Notes: generated by a model from the letters alone, not told the origin. A DNA stretch of 64,000 bases from Pantanalinema sp. (GCA_036704125.1 DATNQI010000017.1:29029-93028); one strand, 5' to 3'. Positions 9,082 through 19,461 are shown, counted from the first letter of the stretch. Translations and numbers: made by a program.

Positions 9082-9555
9082 ATGCAGGTGCTCGTGTTGA
9101 GCAGCAATTATCAGCCACTCTATACCTGCGGGATCGAGAAGGCCATCACCCTGGTCTACCTAGGCAAGGCGGTGTCGGTCCAGGATTCCGAGCAGGTGCT
9201 GCGCTCGCCTTCCACCACGGTCAAGGTCCCGACCGCCATCCGGCTATTGGTCAAGGCGGTGGTCCAGAAGTACTACGAGACCCTGCGCCCCACCCGGCAA
9301 GCGGTTTTCAAGCGCGACAAGCACCTCTGCCAGTACTGCGGCAGCCGCGGGGACCTCACCATCGACCACGTCCACCCCAAGTCCCGCGGGGGGGACGACT
9401 CCTGGGAGAACCTGGTCGCGGCCTGCCAGCGCTGCAACAACCGCAAGGGCGATCGCCGCCCCGAGGAGGCCAACATGCCGCTCGCGACGGTCCCGCGCGC
9501 CCCGCGGACGATCGAGATCGCCTCGGAGCTCTGGTCCAAGCTGATGGGATGGTAA
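9082..9555 (+). CDS. HNH endonuclease family protein
   Basis: This 157-residue protein carries a C-terminal HNH module: two zinc-binding CxxC pairs (CQYCG and CQRC) flank the catalytic DHVHPKSRGG and the N..N residues of WENLVAACQRCNNRKG. The N-terminal LVLSSNYQPLYTC segment is typical of a widespread small family found in cyanobacteria and other phyla, usually chromosomal and not tied to phage. The start at 9082 is chosen for the GGGGAGGT at 9066-9073; an earlier in-frame ATG at 9037 falls inside the leader hairpin. The biological substrate is unknown. It is a single-gene unit bounded by terminators. Confidence 0.85.
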   Translation: MQVLVLSSNYQPLYTCGIEKAITLVYLGKAVSVQDSEQVLRSPSTTVKVPTAIRLLVKAVVQKYYETLRPTRQAVFKRDKHLCQYCGSRGDLTIDHVHPKSRGGDDSWENLVAACQRCNNRKGDRRPEEANMPLATVPRAPRTIEIASELWSKLMGW

Positions 9556-9636
9556 GAGCGTCTAAAAAACTGTTCCTTCGAGCCGCCCACGGCGGCCAAC
9601 GTCCGTAACATGCCTGGTATTGTTGGATGCTCTGTG

Positions 9637-9678
9637 AGAAGAGGGCCGGTCAAACGACCGGCCCTCTTCTTGTCGTTT
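9637..9678. terminator. Strong terminator between the HNH gene and hemB
   Basis: A perfect 15-bp stem (9637-9651 with 9656-9670) closes an AAAC loop and is followed by TGTCGTTT on the plus strand. It sits between two convergent genes and may serve both. Confidence 0.85.
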
Positions 9679-9682
9679 AGTC

Positions 9683-10675
9683 CTAGTCGGCGAGCCAGAG
9701 CGCCACGTCCATGGCGTGGTAGGTCAGGATCAGGTCCGCGCCGGCGCGCTTGAAGCCCACCATGGTCTCCATGACGACCTTCTTCTCGTCGATCCAGCCC
9801 TGGCGCGCGGCCGCCTTGACCATGGCGTACTCGCCCGAGACGTTGTAGCAGGCCACGGGGCGATCGGTCGCCTGCTTGACCCGCAGGATGACGTCCATGT
9901 AGGCGAGGGCCGGCTTGACCATCACGATGTCCGCGCCCTCGGCCACGTCCAGGGCGGCCTCCTTGAGGGCCTCTCGGGAGTTGGCCGGGTCCATCTGGTA
10001 GCTGCGGCGATCGCCGAACTGGGGCGCCGAGTCGGCCACGTCCCGGAAGGGGCCGTAGTAGGCCGAGGCGTACTTGACCGAGTAGGCCATGATGGGGACG
10101 TTCGAGAAGCCTGCCGCGTCGAGCGCGTCGCGCATGACTCCCACCCGCCCGTCCATCATGTCGGAAGGAGCGACCATGTCGGCGCCCGCCTGGGCGTGGC
10201 TGACGGCGGTCTTGGCCAGGAGCGAGAGGGTCGGGTCGTTGAGCAGCTCCTCGCCGTGGATCACGCCGCAGTGGCCGTGCGAGGTGTACTCGCAAAGGCA
10301 CACGTCGGTGATGACCATCAGCCCGGGGACCGCCGCCTTGACGGCGCGCACCGCCTCCTGGACGATGCCGTTCGGGTCGTAGGCTCCCGTGCCGACCTGG
10401 TCCTTCTCGGGGGGCAGCCCGAAGAGGATGATCCCGCCCAGGCCCGCATCGTGGGCGCGCTTCGCGTCCTCGACGACCTCGTCCACCGAGCACTGGAAGA
10501 CCCCCGGCATGGAGCCGACCTCCCGCCGGATGCCGGTGCCGGGCACCGCGAAGAGAGGCCAGATCAGGTCGCTCGCGTGGACGCGGTGCTCGCGCACCAT
10601 GCGCCGCATGGCCTCGGTGGCGCGAAGCCGGCGCGGGCGGAAGCGAGGGATAGAGACGCTGACGAGGTCCTGCAC
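9683..10675 (-). CDS. hemB: Delta-aminolevulinic acid dehydratase (porphobilinogen synthase)
   Basis: This 330-residue enzyme condenses two 5-aminolevulinate molecules to porphobilinogen in heme and other tetrapyrrole synthesis. The two Schiff-base lysines are K201 ([15 protein letters not shown]) and K254 ([11 protein letters not shown]). The cysteine metal site is of the zinc type: C126, C128 and C136 in [14 protein letters not shown]. It lies 10 bases downstream of glmS on the same strand and is probably cotranscribed. The metabolic link is not obvious, so this may be simple housekeeping clustering. Confidence 0.96.
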   Translation of the reverse strand: MQDLVSVSIPRFRPRRLRATEAMRRMVREHRVHASDLIWPLFAVPGTGIRREVGSMPGVFQCSVDEVVEDAKRAHDAGLGGIILFGLPPEKDQVGTGAYDPNGIVQEAVRAVKAAVPGLMVITDVCLCEYTSHGHCGVIHGEELLNDPTLSLLAKTAVSHAQAGADMVAPSDMMDGRVGVMRDALDAAGFSNVPIMAYSVKYASAYYGPFRDVADSAPQFGDRRSYQMDPANSREALKEAALDVAEGADIVMVKPALAYMDVILRVKQATDRPVACYNVSGEYAMVKAAARQGWIDEKKVVMETMVGFKRAGADLILTYHAMDVALWLAD

Positions 10676-10685
10676 GAAGGGGCTC

Positions 10686-12515
<1,830 letters not shown>

Positions 12516-12750
12516 TGCTGATTCTTACCCATTCCTTGATAACAGCTTCGGAGGCGATCCTCCACCCAACCGACCCAAAAATTCTACACGAGGCGCCCCC
12601 GGTGGGCAACGCCGCCCGCTCCCGTCCCGGTCCCCTTCGGGCGGGGGGACGGGCGATCTTCAACCTTGCTTTACTTCTTCTTAATTTAAGATTAATATTG
12701 CCTTCATCGAGGCGCTCGATGGGGAGCGCTGCCGACCAGAGGAGACGCCC

Positions 12751-13704
12751 ATGCAGCTGAGGTCCTTTCCGGTGCTCGATCGTCCCGCGGCCATGCCCGC
12801 CGAGCGCGAGGCCGCGCTCCCGGCACGAGAGGCGCCGTCGTGGGTGAAGGTGCTCAAGCTGGTGCAGCCGTACCGGGGGCTGACGTCGATGGTCGCGCTC
12901 GCCTGCGGGGCGGCCATGGCCGGCGGGGATCTGCTCTCGCCCCATCGCCTGCCGACCCTCGCCATCGCGATGATCCTGGTCGGCCCGCTGCTCAACGGGG
13001 CGGGGCACGCCATCAACGCCTACTTCGATCGCCACCTCCCTGGCTTCGCCGAGCGCCGCCTCGAGGCCCCTACGCGCCTGACCTCGGACGGCATCGTCGC
13101 CACCATCGGCATCCTCTGCCTCCTTTCACTTGTTCTCGCCCACCAGCTGGGGGCCTTCGCCTTCAACGTCACGGGCCTGACCCTCGCGATCCACTTCGCC
13201 CTCAACGCGCCCCCCCTCAGCCTGAGGCGCCAGAGCTGGTGGAACGGCCTGTTCTTCGGTATCGTCTCGGTCGCCGGCCCCTGGGTGCTCGGAGTTACCC
13301 TGGAAGGGAGCGTCACCCAGAGCGCGGTGGAGCTCGCCGCCATCTTCTCGTTCGGGGCCGTCGGCCTTCACCTGCTGGACACCCTTCACCAGGGCGAGGG
13401 GGAGCGCCGCGCCGGCCTCCAGACCCTGGCCGCGGTGTTCGGGCCCGAGGTGGGCGCCGGCATCGCCGCCCTGATCATCAACACCAGCTTGCTCGGGGCC
13501 GCCATCGCCTGCGCGGGCGCCCAGGTCATGCACGCCGCGCTGGGGATCGCGCTGACCATGCTGGCGCAAGTCACCCTTCAGTTCGTCGGTTTCCGCCAGA
13601 GCGCGGGCAAGCGCGAGGCCTTCGCCGTGATGAGCTTCGTGCTGTACATGGGGGCCATGGCCCTTGCCGCATCCGCCCTGGGGCAACAGGTCCTCGAGCT
13701 CTGA
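12751..13704 (+). CDS. UbiA-superfamily membrane protein resembling chlorophyll synthase (ChlG/BchG), motifs degraded
   Basis: This 317-residue multi-pass membrane protein lines up along its length with chlorophyll or bacteriochlorophyll synthases: ILVGPLLNGAGHAINAYFDR around the first Asp-rich loop, then APPLSLRRQSWWNGLFFG, then HLLDTLHQGEGERRAGLQTL around the second. In active enzymes loop 1 reads NDxxDxxxD. Here it is N89-A-Y-F-D93-R-H-L-P97, so only one of three Asp remains. Loop 2, normally NDFKSxEGDR, reads DTLHQGEGER. Either the metal/diphosphate site is changed or the protein no longer transfers prenyl groups. Substrate and function are unknown. A good ribosome site (AGAGGAG) precedes the ATG, and a terminator follows. 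Confidence 0.75.
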   Translation: MQLRSFPVLDRPAAMPAEREAALPAREAPSWVKVLKLVQPYRGLTSMVALACGAAMAGGDLLSPHRLPTLAIAMILVGPLLNGAGHAINAYFDRHLPGFAERRLEAPTRLTSDGIVATIGILCLLSLVLAHQLGAFAFNVTGLTLAIHFALNAPPLSLRRQSWWNGLFFGIVSVAGPWVLGVTLEGSVTQSAVELAAIFSFGAVGLHLLDTLHQGEGERRAGLQTLAAVFGPEVGAGIAALIINTSLLGAAIACAGAQVMHAALGIALTMLAQVTLQFVGFRQSAGKREAFAVMSFVLYMGAMALAASALGQQVLEL

Positions 13705-13725
13705 TTTTTCGTGTTACGCATTGTG

Positions 13726-13757
13726 AAGCACCGACTCCGAGGGGTCGGTGCTTTTCT
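13726..13757 (+). terminator. Intrinsic terminator after the UbiA-like gene
   Basis: AAGCACCGAC (13726-13735) pairs with GTCGGTGCTT (13744-13753), followed by TTCTCCGTTTC. Confidence 0.85.
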
Positions 13758-13775
13758 CCGTTTCTTGGCCTTGGG

Positions 13776-13804
13776 TTTACACGGACTTAATTTTGAGTTA
13801 ATAT
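13776..13804 (+). promoter_or_regulatory. Sigma70-type promoter for the lytic transglycosylase
   Basis: TTTACA (13776-13781) and TAATAT (13799-13804) are separated by exactly 17 bases. The pair lies 77 bases before the chosen start codon, directly after the previous terminator. Confidence 0.65.
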
Positions 13805-13881
13805 AAGTTCACCAATTATCCGACCGAGTGAGGCGCAGTTCATAAACTGTTGGCTTCGGGTCGGTGAAAGGGGGAACAACC

Positions 13882-14562
13882 TTGAACGCTACGCTGGAGG
13901 ATACGTCGCTCCAACTCCCGCGGGTCGCCCTGCCCCGCACCACCCTTGCCGCCTGGGTCTTGCTGCTGTGCGCGGGATCCGGCTGGGTGATCGGGTCGAG
14001 TCCGTCGACCCTTTCTGCACCCCTTGTCGCCAAGCGACAGCCGGTGGAGGCGCAGCCGGCAAGCGCCGTGAGGCCCGCGCCGACGTCGCGCGGTCCACGG
14101 CAGTCGCGCCCCGTCCTGCCGACGGCGGACGGCCCGAGCTACCCCTACTACAAGCAGATCCAGGCGGTCGCCAAGAAGCACCGCGTCGCCCCCGAGCTCA
14201 TCGCCGGCATCGTGCGGATCGAGAGCAACTTCGATCGCTACTGCGTCAGCCCGGTGGGGGCGGTGGGTCTGATGCAGCTGATGCCCTCCACCGCGCGGGG
14301 CGTGGCGCGGTCCATGGGCCTGAGCCACTACGACCTGTACGACCCCGAGACGAACCTCGAGCTCGGCACCCGGTACATGACCATGCTGCTCAGCGAGTTC
14401 GACGGGCACATCCCCACCGCCCTGAGCTTCTACAACGCGGGCCGTCGAGGGATCGTCAGCCGCGGCGTCTACCGCAACCGCCGCTACATCCGGATCGTGA
14501 TGGACAACTACTGGGACTACGTCCGCAACCAGCCCGAGGCGATCGCCGGGCGCAGGTTCTAG
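13882..14562 (+). CDS. Membrane-anchored lytic transglycosylase (SLT domain)
   Basis: This 226-residue protein cleaves peptidoglycan glycan strands. One N-terminal hydrophobic segment (LAAWVLLLCAGSGWVIG) exports or anchors it; a Pro/Ala/Arg-rich linker follows, then an SLT domain from about residue 85. The catalytic Glu is E114 in GIVRIESNF, with the family motifs GLMQLMPSTA, NLELGTRYM and ALSFYNAG. I prefer a TTG start at 13882 because the AAAGGGGG ribosome site lies 13867-13874. An in-frame GTG at 13864 would place that site inside the coding region. It converges on the BON gene with a four-base gap. Confidence 0.85.
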   Translation: MNATLEDTSLQLPRVALPRTTLAAWVLLLCAGSGWVIGSSPSTLSAPLVAKRQPVEAQPASAVRPAPTSRGPRQSRPVLPTADGPSYPYYKQIQAVAKKHRVAPELIAGIVRIESNFDRYCVSPVGAVGLMQLMPSTARGVARSMGLSHYDLYDPETNLELGTRYMTMLLSEFDGHIPTALSFYNAGRRGIVSRGVYRNRRYIRIVMDNYWDYVRNQPEAIAGRRF

Positions 14563-14566
14563 GGCG

Positions 14567-14887
14567 TCACGTCGCCCGGGTGCCTGCGATCGAGAGCAGG
14601 TTGTGCACGTCGATGACGCTCGGCACGTCGTAGGCGAGCTCGGCTGCTAGCCGCTTGAAGTCCTTGCCCTCGACCTGGCCGCTGAGCGTGACGACCCCGT
14701 TCAGCACCGTCACGCTCAGCTTGTCGAGCGCGATCGCGCCCTGGCCCGCGATGGCCTCGCGCACCTGCTGGGCGATCTCCTCGTCGGTCCGGAAGTCGAG
14801 CCGATCGGCGCGGTTGTCCACCCCGTCGATGTAGCTGGCGGCCGCGGTGAAGCTGCCGCATGTCGGGCAGAAGCCGTGCTTGATCAT
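14567..14887 (-). CDS. BON-domain protein with N-terminal CPTCG motif
   Basis: This 106-residue protein ends in a single BON domain (about residues 35-103, with the hallmark VTLSGQVEGKDFKRLAAE). BON domains often bind phospholipid or link envelope proteins. There is no signal peptide. The N-terminus MIKHGFCPTCGSFT has one CxxC pair, suggesting half of a zinc knuckle or a redox pair. The start at 14887 has AGGAGG nearby; an upstream in-frame Met at 14929 adds only a basic extension. The function is unknown. Confidence 0.7.
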   Translation of the reverse strand: MIKHGFCPTCGSFTAAASYIDGVDNRADRLDFRTDEEIAQQVREAIAGQGAIALDKLSVTVLNGVVTLSGQVEGKDFKRLAAELAYDVPSVIDVHNLLSIAGTRAT

Positions 14888-14988
14888 CTCGCCCCCTCCT
14901 GTACCTCGGCGCGCCGTGGATCGTATCAAGGGGAAGCGCCGAGGCCAACAGGGGGGCGGGACTCCCAGGGCGATCGTCGCCTGAAGGC

Positions 14989-15021
14989 GCGAGGCGCCCG
15001 GCCATCGGCCGGGCGCCTCGC
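14989..15021. terminator. Perfect 15-bp inverted repeat
   Basis: GCGAGGCGCCCGGCC (14989-15003) and its exact complement (15007-15021) flank ATC. It follows the stop of the 53-residue gene (minus strand, ending 15046). It has no T-run on either strand, so terminator activity is uncertain. Confidence 0.55.
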
Positions 15022-15045
15022 GCGATTCCGCCTTGGAGAGGAGGG

Positions 15046-15207
15046 CTAGTGGTGAGTGACGGTCACTTCCGTCTGGCTGGAGACGCCGAACTCGAGCTCC
15101 AGGTAGGTCATCATGCAGGCGACGGCCTCTTCGCGAGAGGCGGCCTTGAAGCAGTGGTTGAGGACCACGTCCGCATCGTACGACACCGAAATCCAGTAGC
15201 TCTGCAT
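15046..15207 (-). CDS. Small hypothetical protein, 53 residues
   Basis: This short gene encodes 53 residues beginning MQSYWISVSYDADVV and ending TEVTVTHH. GGAAGGAG lies about seven bases before the ATG at 15207. A hairpin follows its stop, so it has the layout of a real single-gene unit. The sequence predicts an alpha/beta fold with the helix ASREEAVACMMTYLELE; there is no signal peptide or metal motif. I do not recognise the family. Confidence 0.6.
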   Translation of the reverse strand: MQSYWISVSYDADVVLNHCFKAASREEAVACMMTYLELEFGVSSQTEVTVTHH

Positions 15208-15352
15208 CTTGGCACTCCTTCCAGGTCGCCTCGCGCCGGGGCGCTGCTCGGGCGTCTACCCACCCGATCCTTATCGCGCCCGGCGTACCGACCTGACTTA
15301 TCCCCGGATTAACCTGGCGTAAAGCTTAGGCGAAGCCGGAGAGGCTCGACGG

Positions 15353-15381
15353 TTTACAGGGCGCCGCCTTGCCGCTAGTGT
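15353..15381 (+). promoter_or_regulatory. Sigma70-type promoter for the DUF896 gene
   Basis: TTTACA (15353-15358) and TAGTGT (15376-15381) are separated by 17 bases and end 37 bases before the DUF896 start. The -35 hexamer is the same as in the promoter at 13776. Confidence 0.5.
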
Positions 15382-15418
15382 TTGGTTGGGAGGGGACGCC
15401 CCCTTCGAAAGGAGCGCC

Positions 15419-15616
15419 ATGATCACCGACGACGAGATCCACCGCATCAACCACCTGGCCCGCAAGGCCAAGGCCGAAGGCCTGAGCGAGGAAGAGCGGG
15501 CCGAGCAGCATGCGCTGCGCATGCGCTACGTGGCGGCGGTCAAGCGGAGCCTGAGGGGTCACCTGGACCACATCCGGCCCGAGATGGCGCAAAGCGAGCA
15601 AGCGCCGCCTGCCTAG
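15419..15616 (+). CDS. DUF896 (YnzC-type) small protein
   Basis: This 65-residue protein carries the DUF896 helical hairpin (MITDDEIHRINHLARKAKAE, then GLSEEERAEQ). The family is best known from Firmicutes, where members are small cytosolic proteins of unclear function, one of them linked to the SOS region. The ATG at 15419 is preceded by AAAGGAG. It lies 87 bases upstream of the DksA/TraR-like gene and may be cotranscribed with it. Confidence 0.8.
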   Translation: MITDDEIHRINHLARKAKAEGLSEEERAEQHALRMRYVAAVKRSLRGHLDHIRPEMAQSEQAPPA

Positions 15617-15703
15617 CCTCGGCGGGTGTGCTAAGATACCCGCGACCCTGAAGCGCATCAGGGCGTATGGTCGCCGGGAGAGCCTTTCGAGAGGGGTGCC
15701 GCC

Positions 15704-16072
15704 ATGCAGGCAGTCGCACATTTCAGGGAGAAGCTCGAAGCGGAGCGGGAGCGTCTGAGGCGCCAGTTCACCTGGGTGTCCGAGGAGGCGACCGGCCTGG
15801 AGCGCTCGGTCCAGGACGCCATGCCCGACTCCGGGGACGAGGAGATCGCGGACTCGGCCACCAACACCTACACCCAGGAGCTCGACGCCGCCCTGGCGCG
15901 CAGGGCCCTTGATCGCCTCAGCGCCGTGGAGGCCGCCCTGCAGCGGATCCAGGTCGGCCAGTACGGGGCCTGCGTCCATTGCGGCAAGCAAATCGCCGAG
16001 GGTCGCCTCGAGACCTTGCCCTGGGCCCCCTACTGCATGACCTGCGCCCAGGAGCTGGAGGTGCTCGACTGA
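15704..16072 (+). CDS. DksA/TraR-type C4 zinc-finger protein
   Basis: This 122-residue protein has an N-terminal coiled-coil hairpin and a C-terminal C4 zinc finger (CVHCGKQ and PYCMTC) of the DksA/TraR family. Members bind the RNA polymerase secondary channel and modulate transcription with ppGpp. The acidic turn between the helices includes DSGDEEIAD, similar to YteA/TraR-like proteins of about this length. It is shorter than E. coli DksA (151 residues). A GAGAGG precedes the start. The polymerase target is inferred from the family only. Confidence 0.85.
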   Translation: MQAVAHFREKLEAERERLRRQFTWVSEEATGLERSVQDAMPDSGDEEIADSATNTYTQELDAALARRALDRLSAVEAALQRIQVGQYGACVHCGKQIAEGRLETLPWAPYCMTCAQELEVLD

Positions 16073-16169
16073 AAGCCTGCGCGTAGCGTCAGGGGGGGCA
16101 TCGGTGCTATGATCGGGGCTTCAAGCCCTCGTACGACGTCATTTCGATCCCCTTGATGGAGGTTTTTCC

Positions 16170-17267
16170 TTGCTACGCGCCGGTATCGTCGGCCTTCCGA
16201 ACGTCGGGAAGTCGACCCTCTTCAACGCCCTGACTCGCGCCGGAGCCATGGCGGCCAACTATCCGTTCTGCACCATCGACCCCAACGTCGGCATCGTCAC
16301 GGTCCCCGACGAGCGCCTGGGCGTGCTGCAGGGCATCGTCAAGACCACGACCGTCATCCCGACCGCCATCGAGTTCGTGGACATCGCGGGGCTGGTGCGC
16401 GGCGCGAGCAAGGGCGAGGGTCTCGGCAACCAGTTCCTCGCCCACATCCGCGAGGTGGACGCCATCGTGCACGTGGTGCGCTGCTTCGAGGACGACAACA
16501 TCACCCACGTGGACGGGGGGGTCGATCCCATCCGGGACATCGAGACCATCAACCTGGAGCTCGCGCTCGCGGATCTGGCCACCGTTGAGAAGATGCTGGA
16601 TCGCAACCGCAAGATGGCCAAGACCGGCAACAAGGAAGCCCAGGCGATCATGGACGTGCTCGAGCCGATCCGGCTGGTGCTCGACCAGGGCAAGTGGGCC
16701 CGCACCGTCGAGCTCACGGACGAGCAGCAGGCGACCCTCAGGACCATCCCGCTCCTGACCAGCAAGCCCGTCATCTTCGCCGCGAACGTGGCCGAGGGCG
16801 ACCTGGCCAACGCCGACGCGCTGCCCCTGGTCCAGAAGGTCAAGGAGTACGCCAAGGCCGAGAACGCCGAGTGCGTCAGCATCTCGGCCCAGATCGAGGC
16901 GGAGCTCTCGACCCTCAGCCCCGAGGAGGCCGCCGAGTACCTCGCGGACCTGGGCGTCAGCGAGTCGGGGCTCAGCAAGCTCATCAGCTCGACCTACCGG
17001 ATCCTCGACCTCATCACCTACTTCACCGCGGGCGTCAAGGAGGTCCGCGCATGGACCATCACCAAGGGCACTCTCGCCCCCGGGGCCGCGGGCGTCATCC
17101 ACTCCGACTTCGAGCGCGGCTTCATCCGCGCCGAGGTGACGGCCTACGGTGATCTCGTCACCGTCGGATCCGAGTCGGCCGCCAAGGAGAAGGGTCTCCT
17201 GCGCCTCGAGGGCAAGGCCTACGAGGTCAAGGACGGCGACGTGATGCATTTCCGCTTCAACGTGTAA
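16170..17267 (+). CDS. ychF: Ribosome-associated Obg-like GTPase/ATPase YchF
   Basis: This 365-residue P-loop protein has the G1 motif GLPNVGKSTLFNALT, the switch motif DIAGLVRGASKGEGLGNQFL, a coiled-coil insertion (about 130-200) and the C-terminal TGS domain (ITYFTAGVKEVRAWTI, GDVMHFRFNV). YchF binds ribosomes, hydrolyses ATP and affects stress responses. The start is TTG at 16170 with GGAGG upstream; the protein begins MLRAGIVGLPN as in homologues. yebC follows after nine bases, so the two form an operon. Confidence 0.96.
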   Translation: MLRAGIVGLPNVGKSTLFNALTRAGAMAANYPFCTIDPNVGIVTVPDERLGVLQGIVKTTTVIPTAIEFVDIAGLVRGASKGEGLGNQFLAHIREVDAIVHVVRCFEDDNITHVDGGVDPIRDIETINLELALADLATVEKMLDRNRKMAKTGNKEAQAIMDVLEPIRLVLDQGKWARTVELTDEQQATLRTIPLLTSKPVIFAANVAEGDLANADALPLVQKVKEYAKAENAECVSISAQIEAELSTLSPEEAAEYLADLGVSESGLSKLISSTYRILDLITYFTAGVKEVRAWTITKGTLAPGAAGVIHSDFERGFIRAEVTAYGDLVTVGSESAAKEKGLLRLEGKAYEVKDGDVMHFRFNV

Positions 17268-17276
17268 GAGGGACGT

Positions 17277-18032
17277 ATGGGACGCAAGTGGGAGAACATC
17301 AAACGCTCTAAGGGCAAGCTGGACTCGGCCCGCAGCACGGTTTTTGCCCGGATCTCGCGCGAGATCATCGTCGCGGCGCGCCAGGGCGGGGGGGACCCGG
17401 CTGGCAACTTCCGCCTGCGCCAGGCGATCGAGCGGGCGAAGGTGTCCGGCTTGCCGAACGACAACATCGCGCGGGCAATCCGGAAGGGCACGGGAGAGGA
17501 CGCCTCGGAGGTCCTCGATGAGATCACTTACGAGGGCTACGGCCCGGGCGGCGTGGCCGTGATCGTGGAGGCCATGACCGAGAACCGCAACCGCACCGCA
17601 GCCGACGTCCGCGCGGCGTTCAACAAGGCGGGCGGGAACATGGGCGAGATCGGTTGCGTGGGCTGGATGTTCCGCCGCGTCGGCGTGGTGGTGGTTCCGA
17701 ACGAGGATGGGACGCGTTCCGAGGAGGACCTTCTCCTCCTGGCCGCCGATGCCGGCGCCGAGGACCTCCGGACGGAGGACGGCGAGATCGTCATCGAATG
17801 TCCCCCTGAGGCCCTCGAAGCGGTCACGGAGGCTCTCAGCGCTGCCAAAGTCACCATCGCCAGCGCTGACGTCTCCCTTGTCCCCACCAACAGCGTCATC
17901 GTCGAGGACCACGACATCGCCAAGAAGCTTGTCAAGCTTATGAACGCCCTGGACGACCTGGCGGATGTTCAGAACGTGACAACAAACTTTGATCTTCCGG
18001 AAGAGTTGATGGCGGAGCTCGCGCACGCATAG
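17277..18032 (+). CDS. yebC: YebC/PmpR-family translation or transcription factor
   Basis: This 251-residue protein is a full-length YebC/PmpR member, starting MGRKWENIKRSKGKLDSARS and containing GGDPAGNFRLRQAIERAK and TYEGYGPGGVAVIVEAMTEN. Family members were described as DNA-binding regulators, and recent work ascribes to them a role in translating proline-rich stretches. It is probably cytosolic and cotranscribed with ychF. A terminator lies 60 bases downstream. Confidence 0.95.
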   Translation: MGRKWENIKRSKGKLDSARSTVFARISREIIVAARQGGGDPAGNFRLRQAIERAKVSGLPNDNIARAIRKGTGEDASEVLDEITYEGYGPGGVAVIVEAMTENRNRTAADVRAAFNKAGGNMGEIGCVGWMFRRVGVVVVPNEDGTRSEEDLLLLAADAGAEDLRTEDGEIVIECPPEALEAVTEALSAAKVTIASADVSLVPTNSVIVEDHDIAKKLVKLMNALDDLADVQNVTTNFDLPEELMAELAHA

Positions 18033-18092
18033 CACCTCGCCGTCTCTGGCCCTCGGATGTCGAGGGCAATTGCACCCATTCCACAATGGTCT

Positions 18093-18124
18093 AGCCACAC
18101 CGCCAGGTGTGGCTATTCTTTCCT
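18093..18124 (+). terminator. Intrinsic terminator after ychF-yebC
   Basis: AGCCACACC (18093-18101) pairs with GGTGTGGCT (18106-18114), followed by ATTCTTTCCTT. Confidence 0.8.
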
Positions 18125-18131
18125 TCAGTCG

Positions 18132-18143
18132 GATTCAGCGTCT
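18132..18143 (+). repeat. Copy 1 of a 12-base gene-boundary repeat (GATTCARCGTCT)
   Basis: GATTCAGCGTCT followed by AAC lies between the yebC terminator and the serine hydrolase. Related copies occur at 19331 and 21267. Confidence 0.4.
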
Positions 18144-18217
18144 AACATGAGGGATCTCACCCCTTCTACGCCCCCCGGGTATCAGGTGGTAACATGGGCC
18201 TCTGGAAGGATTGCTTG

Positions 18218-19255
18218 ATGCCACGTGAGTTTCTGCTATCAAACAAATCGAGCATCCGACTCCACGCGATCCTCGAACAGTCGCTGAGTGAGACGGGGGC
18301 TCTTGGAGCCACCCTTGCCCTGCTGGTTGATGGCAATGTCATGTTCAGGGCGGGGCTTGGCGGGCTGGCAGACCAACCCGACGCCAAGTTCTATGCCTAC
18401 AGCGTCACCAAGTCGGTCTTGGCCGCGCTCGTGCTGCAATTAGCAGAAGCGGGCCGCCTCGATCTCGAGCGCCCCATCCGCACCTGGCTTCCCGAAGTAC
18501 AGGTCCGAACCCCCATTACCTTGCGCCAGTTGCTCAACCATACAGGTGGAATGCCGGATTACGGCGGGATATCGAGCTACCAACAGGCGGTTCGGAGATC
18601 ACCGGAGACGGCCTGGAAGCCGAGCCGTTACATGGAGTTGCTTTCGGATGCAACGCTCTTGTTTGCGCCGGGGCAGGGCTGGAGCTATTCGAACCTCGGA
18701 TACATGCTCATCAGCCGGGTCATCGAGGCGGTTGGCGGCCTTACCCCTGACGAGAGCCTGGCTTCCCGGATCGCTGCTCCCCTCGGCCTGACCGAGACGC
18801 GATTTGTTTCTAGCCGTGCCGATGCCATGGACTTGACCCCCGGGTTTGAGGGAAGCCCCGGCCGAGAGAACATCATCGCTCGCTACGATCCAGGCTGGGT
18901 AGCCCACGGGGTTGTTCGCTCGACCGCCCTGGAGCTTGCCAGGCTCATGGAGGGAGTGACAGGTGGTCGCTTCCTGGGTGAATTTTGGCTGGGGCAGATG
19001 CTCTCAGCGGTCCCAGTTCCAGGGGCGATTTCCATGGGACGAGACCCTGGCTATGGGCTCGGTCTGATGGCCGAGACCATGCCATTTGGCCGGGTCGTCG
19101 GTCACAACGGGGAAGGACCGGGATATTCGGTTGCGTGTTGGTCCTTGACCGCAGGGGGGCATCGGCTCGTAGGCGCTTGTCTGGTCAACCAATCGATTCC
19201 AAATGCTGCCCAGACCCTGCTCTTCAGGGCGTTTTCCGCCGTCCTGGGGGCCTAG
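18218..19255 (+). CDS. Serine hydrolase, beta-lactamase class C/esterase family
   Basis: This 345-residue protein has the penicillin-binding fold of class C beta-lactamases, D-alanyl-D-alanine peptidases and EstB-like esterases. The catalytic SxxK is SVTK, the YxN motif is YSN, and the third motif is HNG in place of KTG, which is common in esterase/peptidase members. I see no signal peptide, so it is probably cytosolic and unlikely to protect from beta-lactams. The start at 18218 has GGAAGGA seven bases upstream; an ATG at 18194 would add eight residues and cannot be excluded. Single gene, flanked by copies of a short repeat. Confidence 0.8.
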   Translation: MPREFLLSNKSSIRLHAILEQSLSETGALGATLALLVDGNVMFRAGLGGLADQPDAKFYAYSVTKSVLAALVLQLAEAGRLDLERPIRTWLPEVQVRTPITLRQLLNHTGGMPDYGGISSYQQAVRRSPETAWKPSRYMELLSDATLLFAPGQGWSYSNLGYMLISRVIEAVGGLTPDESLASRIAAPLGLTETRFVSSRADAMDLTPGFEGSPGRENIIARYDPGWVAHGVVRSTALELARLMEGVTGGRFLGEFWLGQMLSAVPVPGAISMGRDPGYGLGLMAETMPFGRVVGHNGEGPGYSVACWSLTAGGHRLVGACLVNQSIPNAAQTLLFRAFSAVLGA

Positions 19256-19330
19256 TGCGACCGGGCGCCGTGTGTGATAGCGCCCACTCGAAGGCTTGAA
19301 CGGCGTGAGAGTGCGTCGTCATGTATTTTT

Positions 19331-19342
19331 GATTCAACGTCT
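19331..19342 (+). repeat. Copy 2 of the gene-boundary repeat
   Basis: GATTCAACGTCT followed by AAG lies 75 bases past the serine hydrolase stop. It differs from copy 1 at one base. Confidence 0.4.
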
Positions 19343-19461
19343 AAGCGCAACGAATCACACCAAGCAGCTCCCGGGATTTCCTGGGGGCCGCTCTTCGTTT
19401 GTTGTTTGATCCCGAGCATCCAGGAGGAGCTGTCGAGGGCCATGGCTGGCGCGGATCGTGG

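Noticed and set aside
12516..12750. glmS ribozyme upstream of glmS
   Set aside because: The 235-base upstream region does not show the conserved ribozyme core, and these ribozymes are mainly found in Firmicutes.
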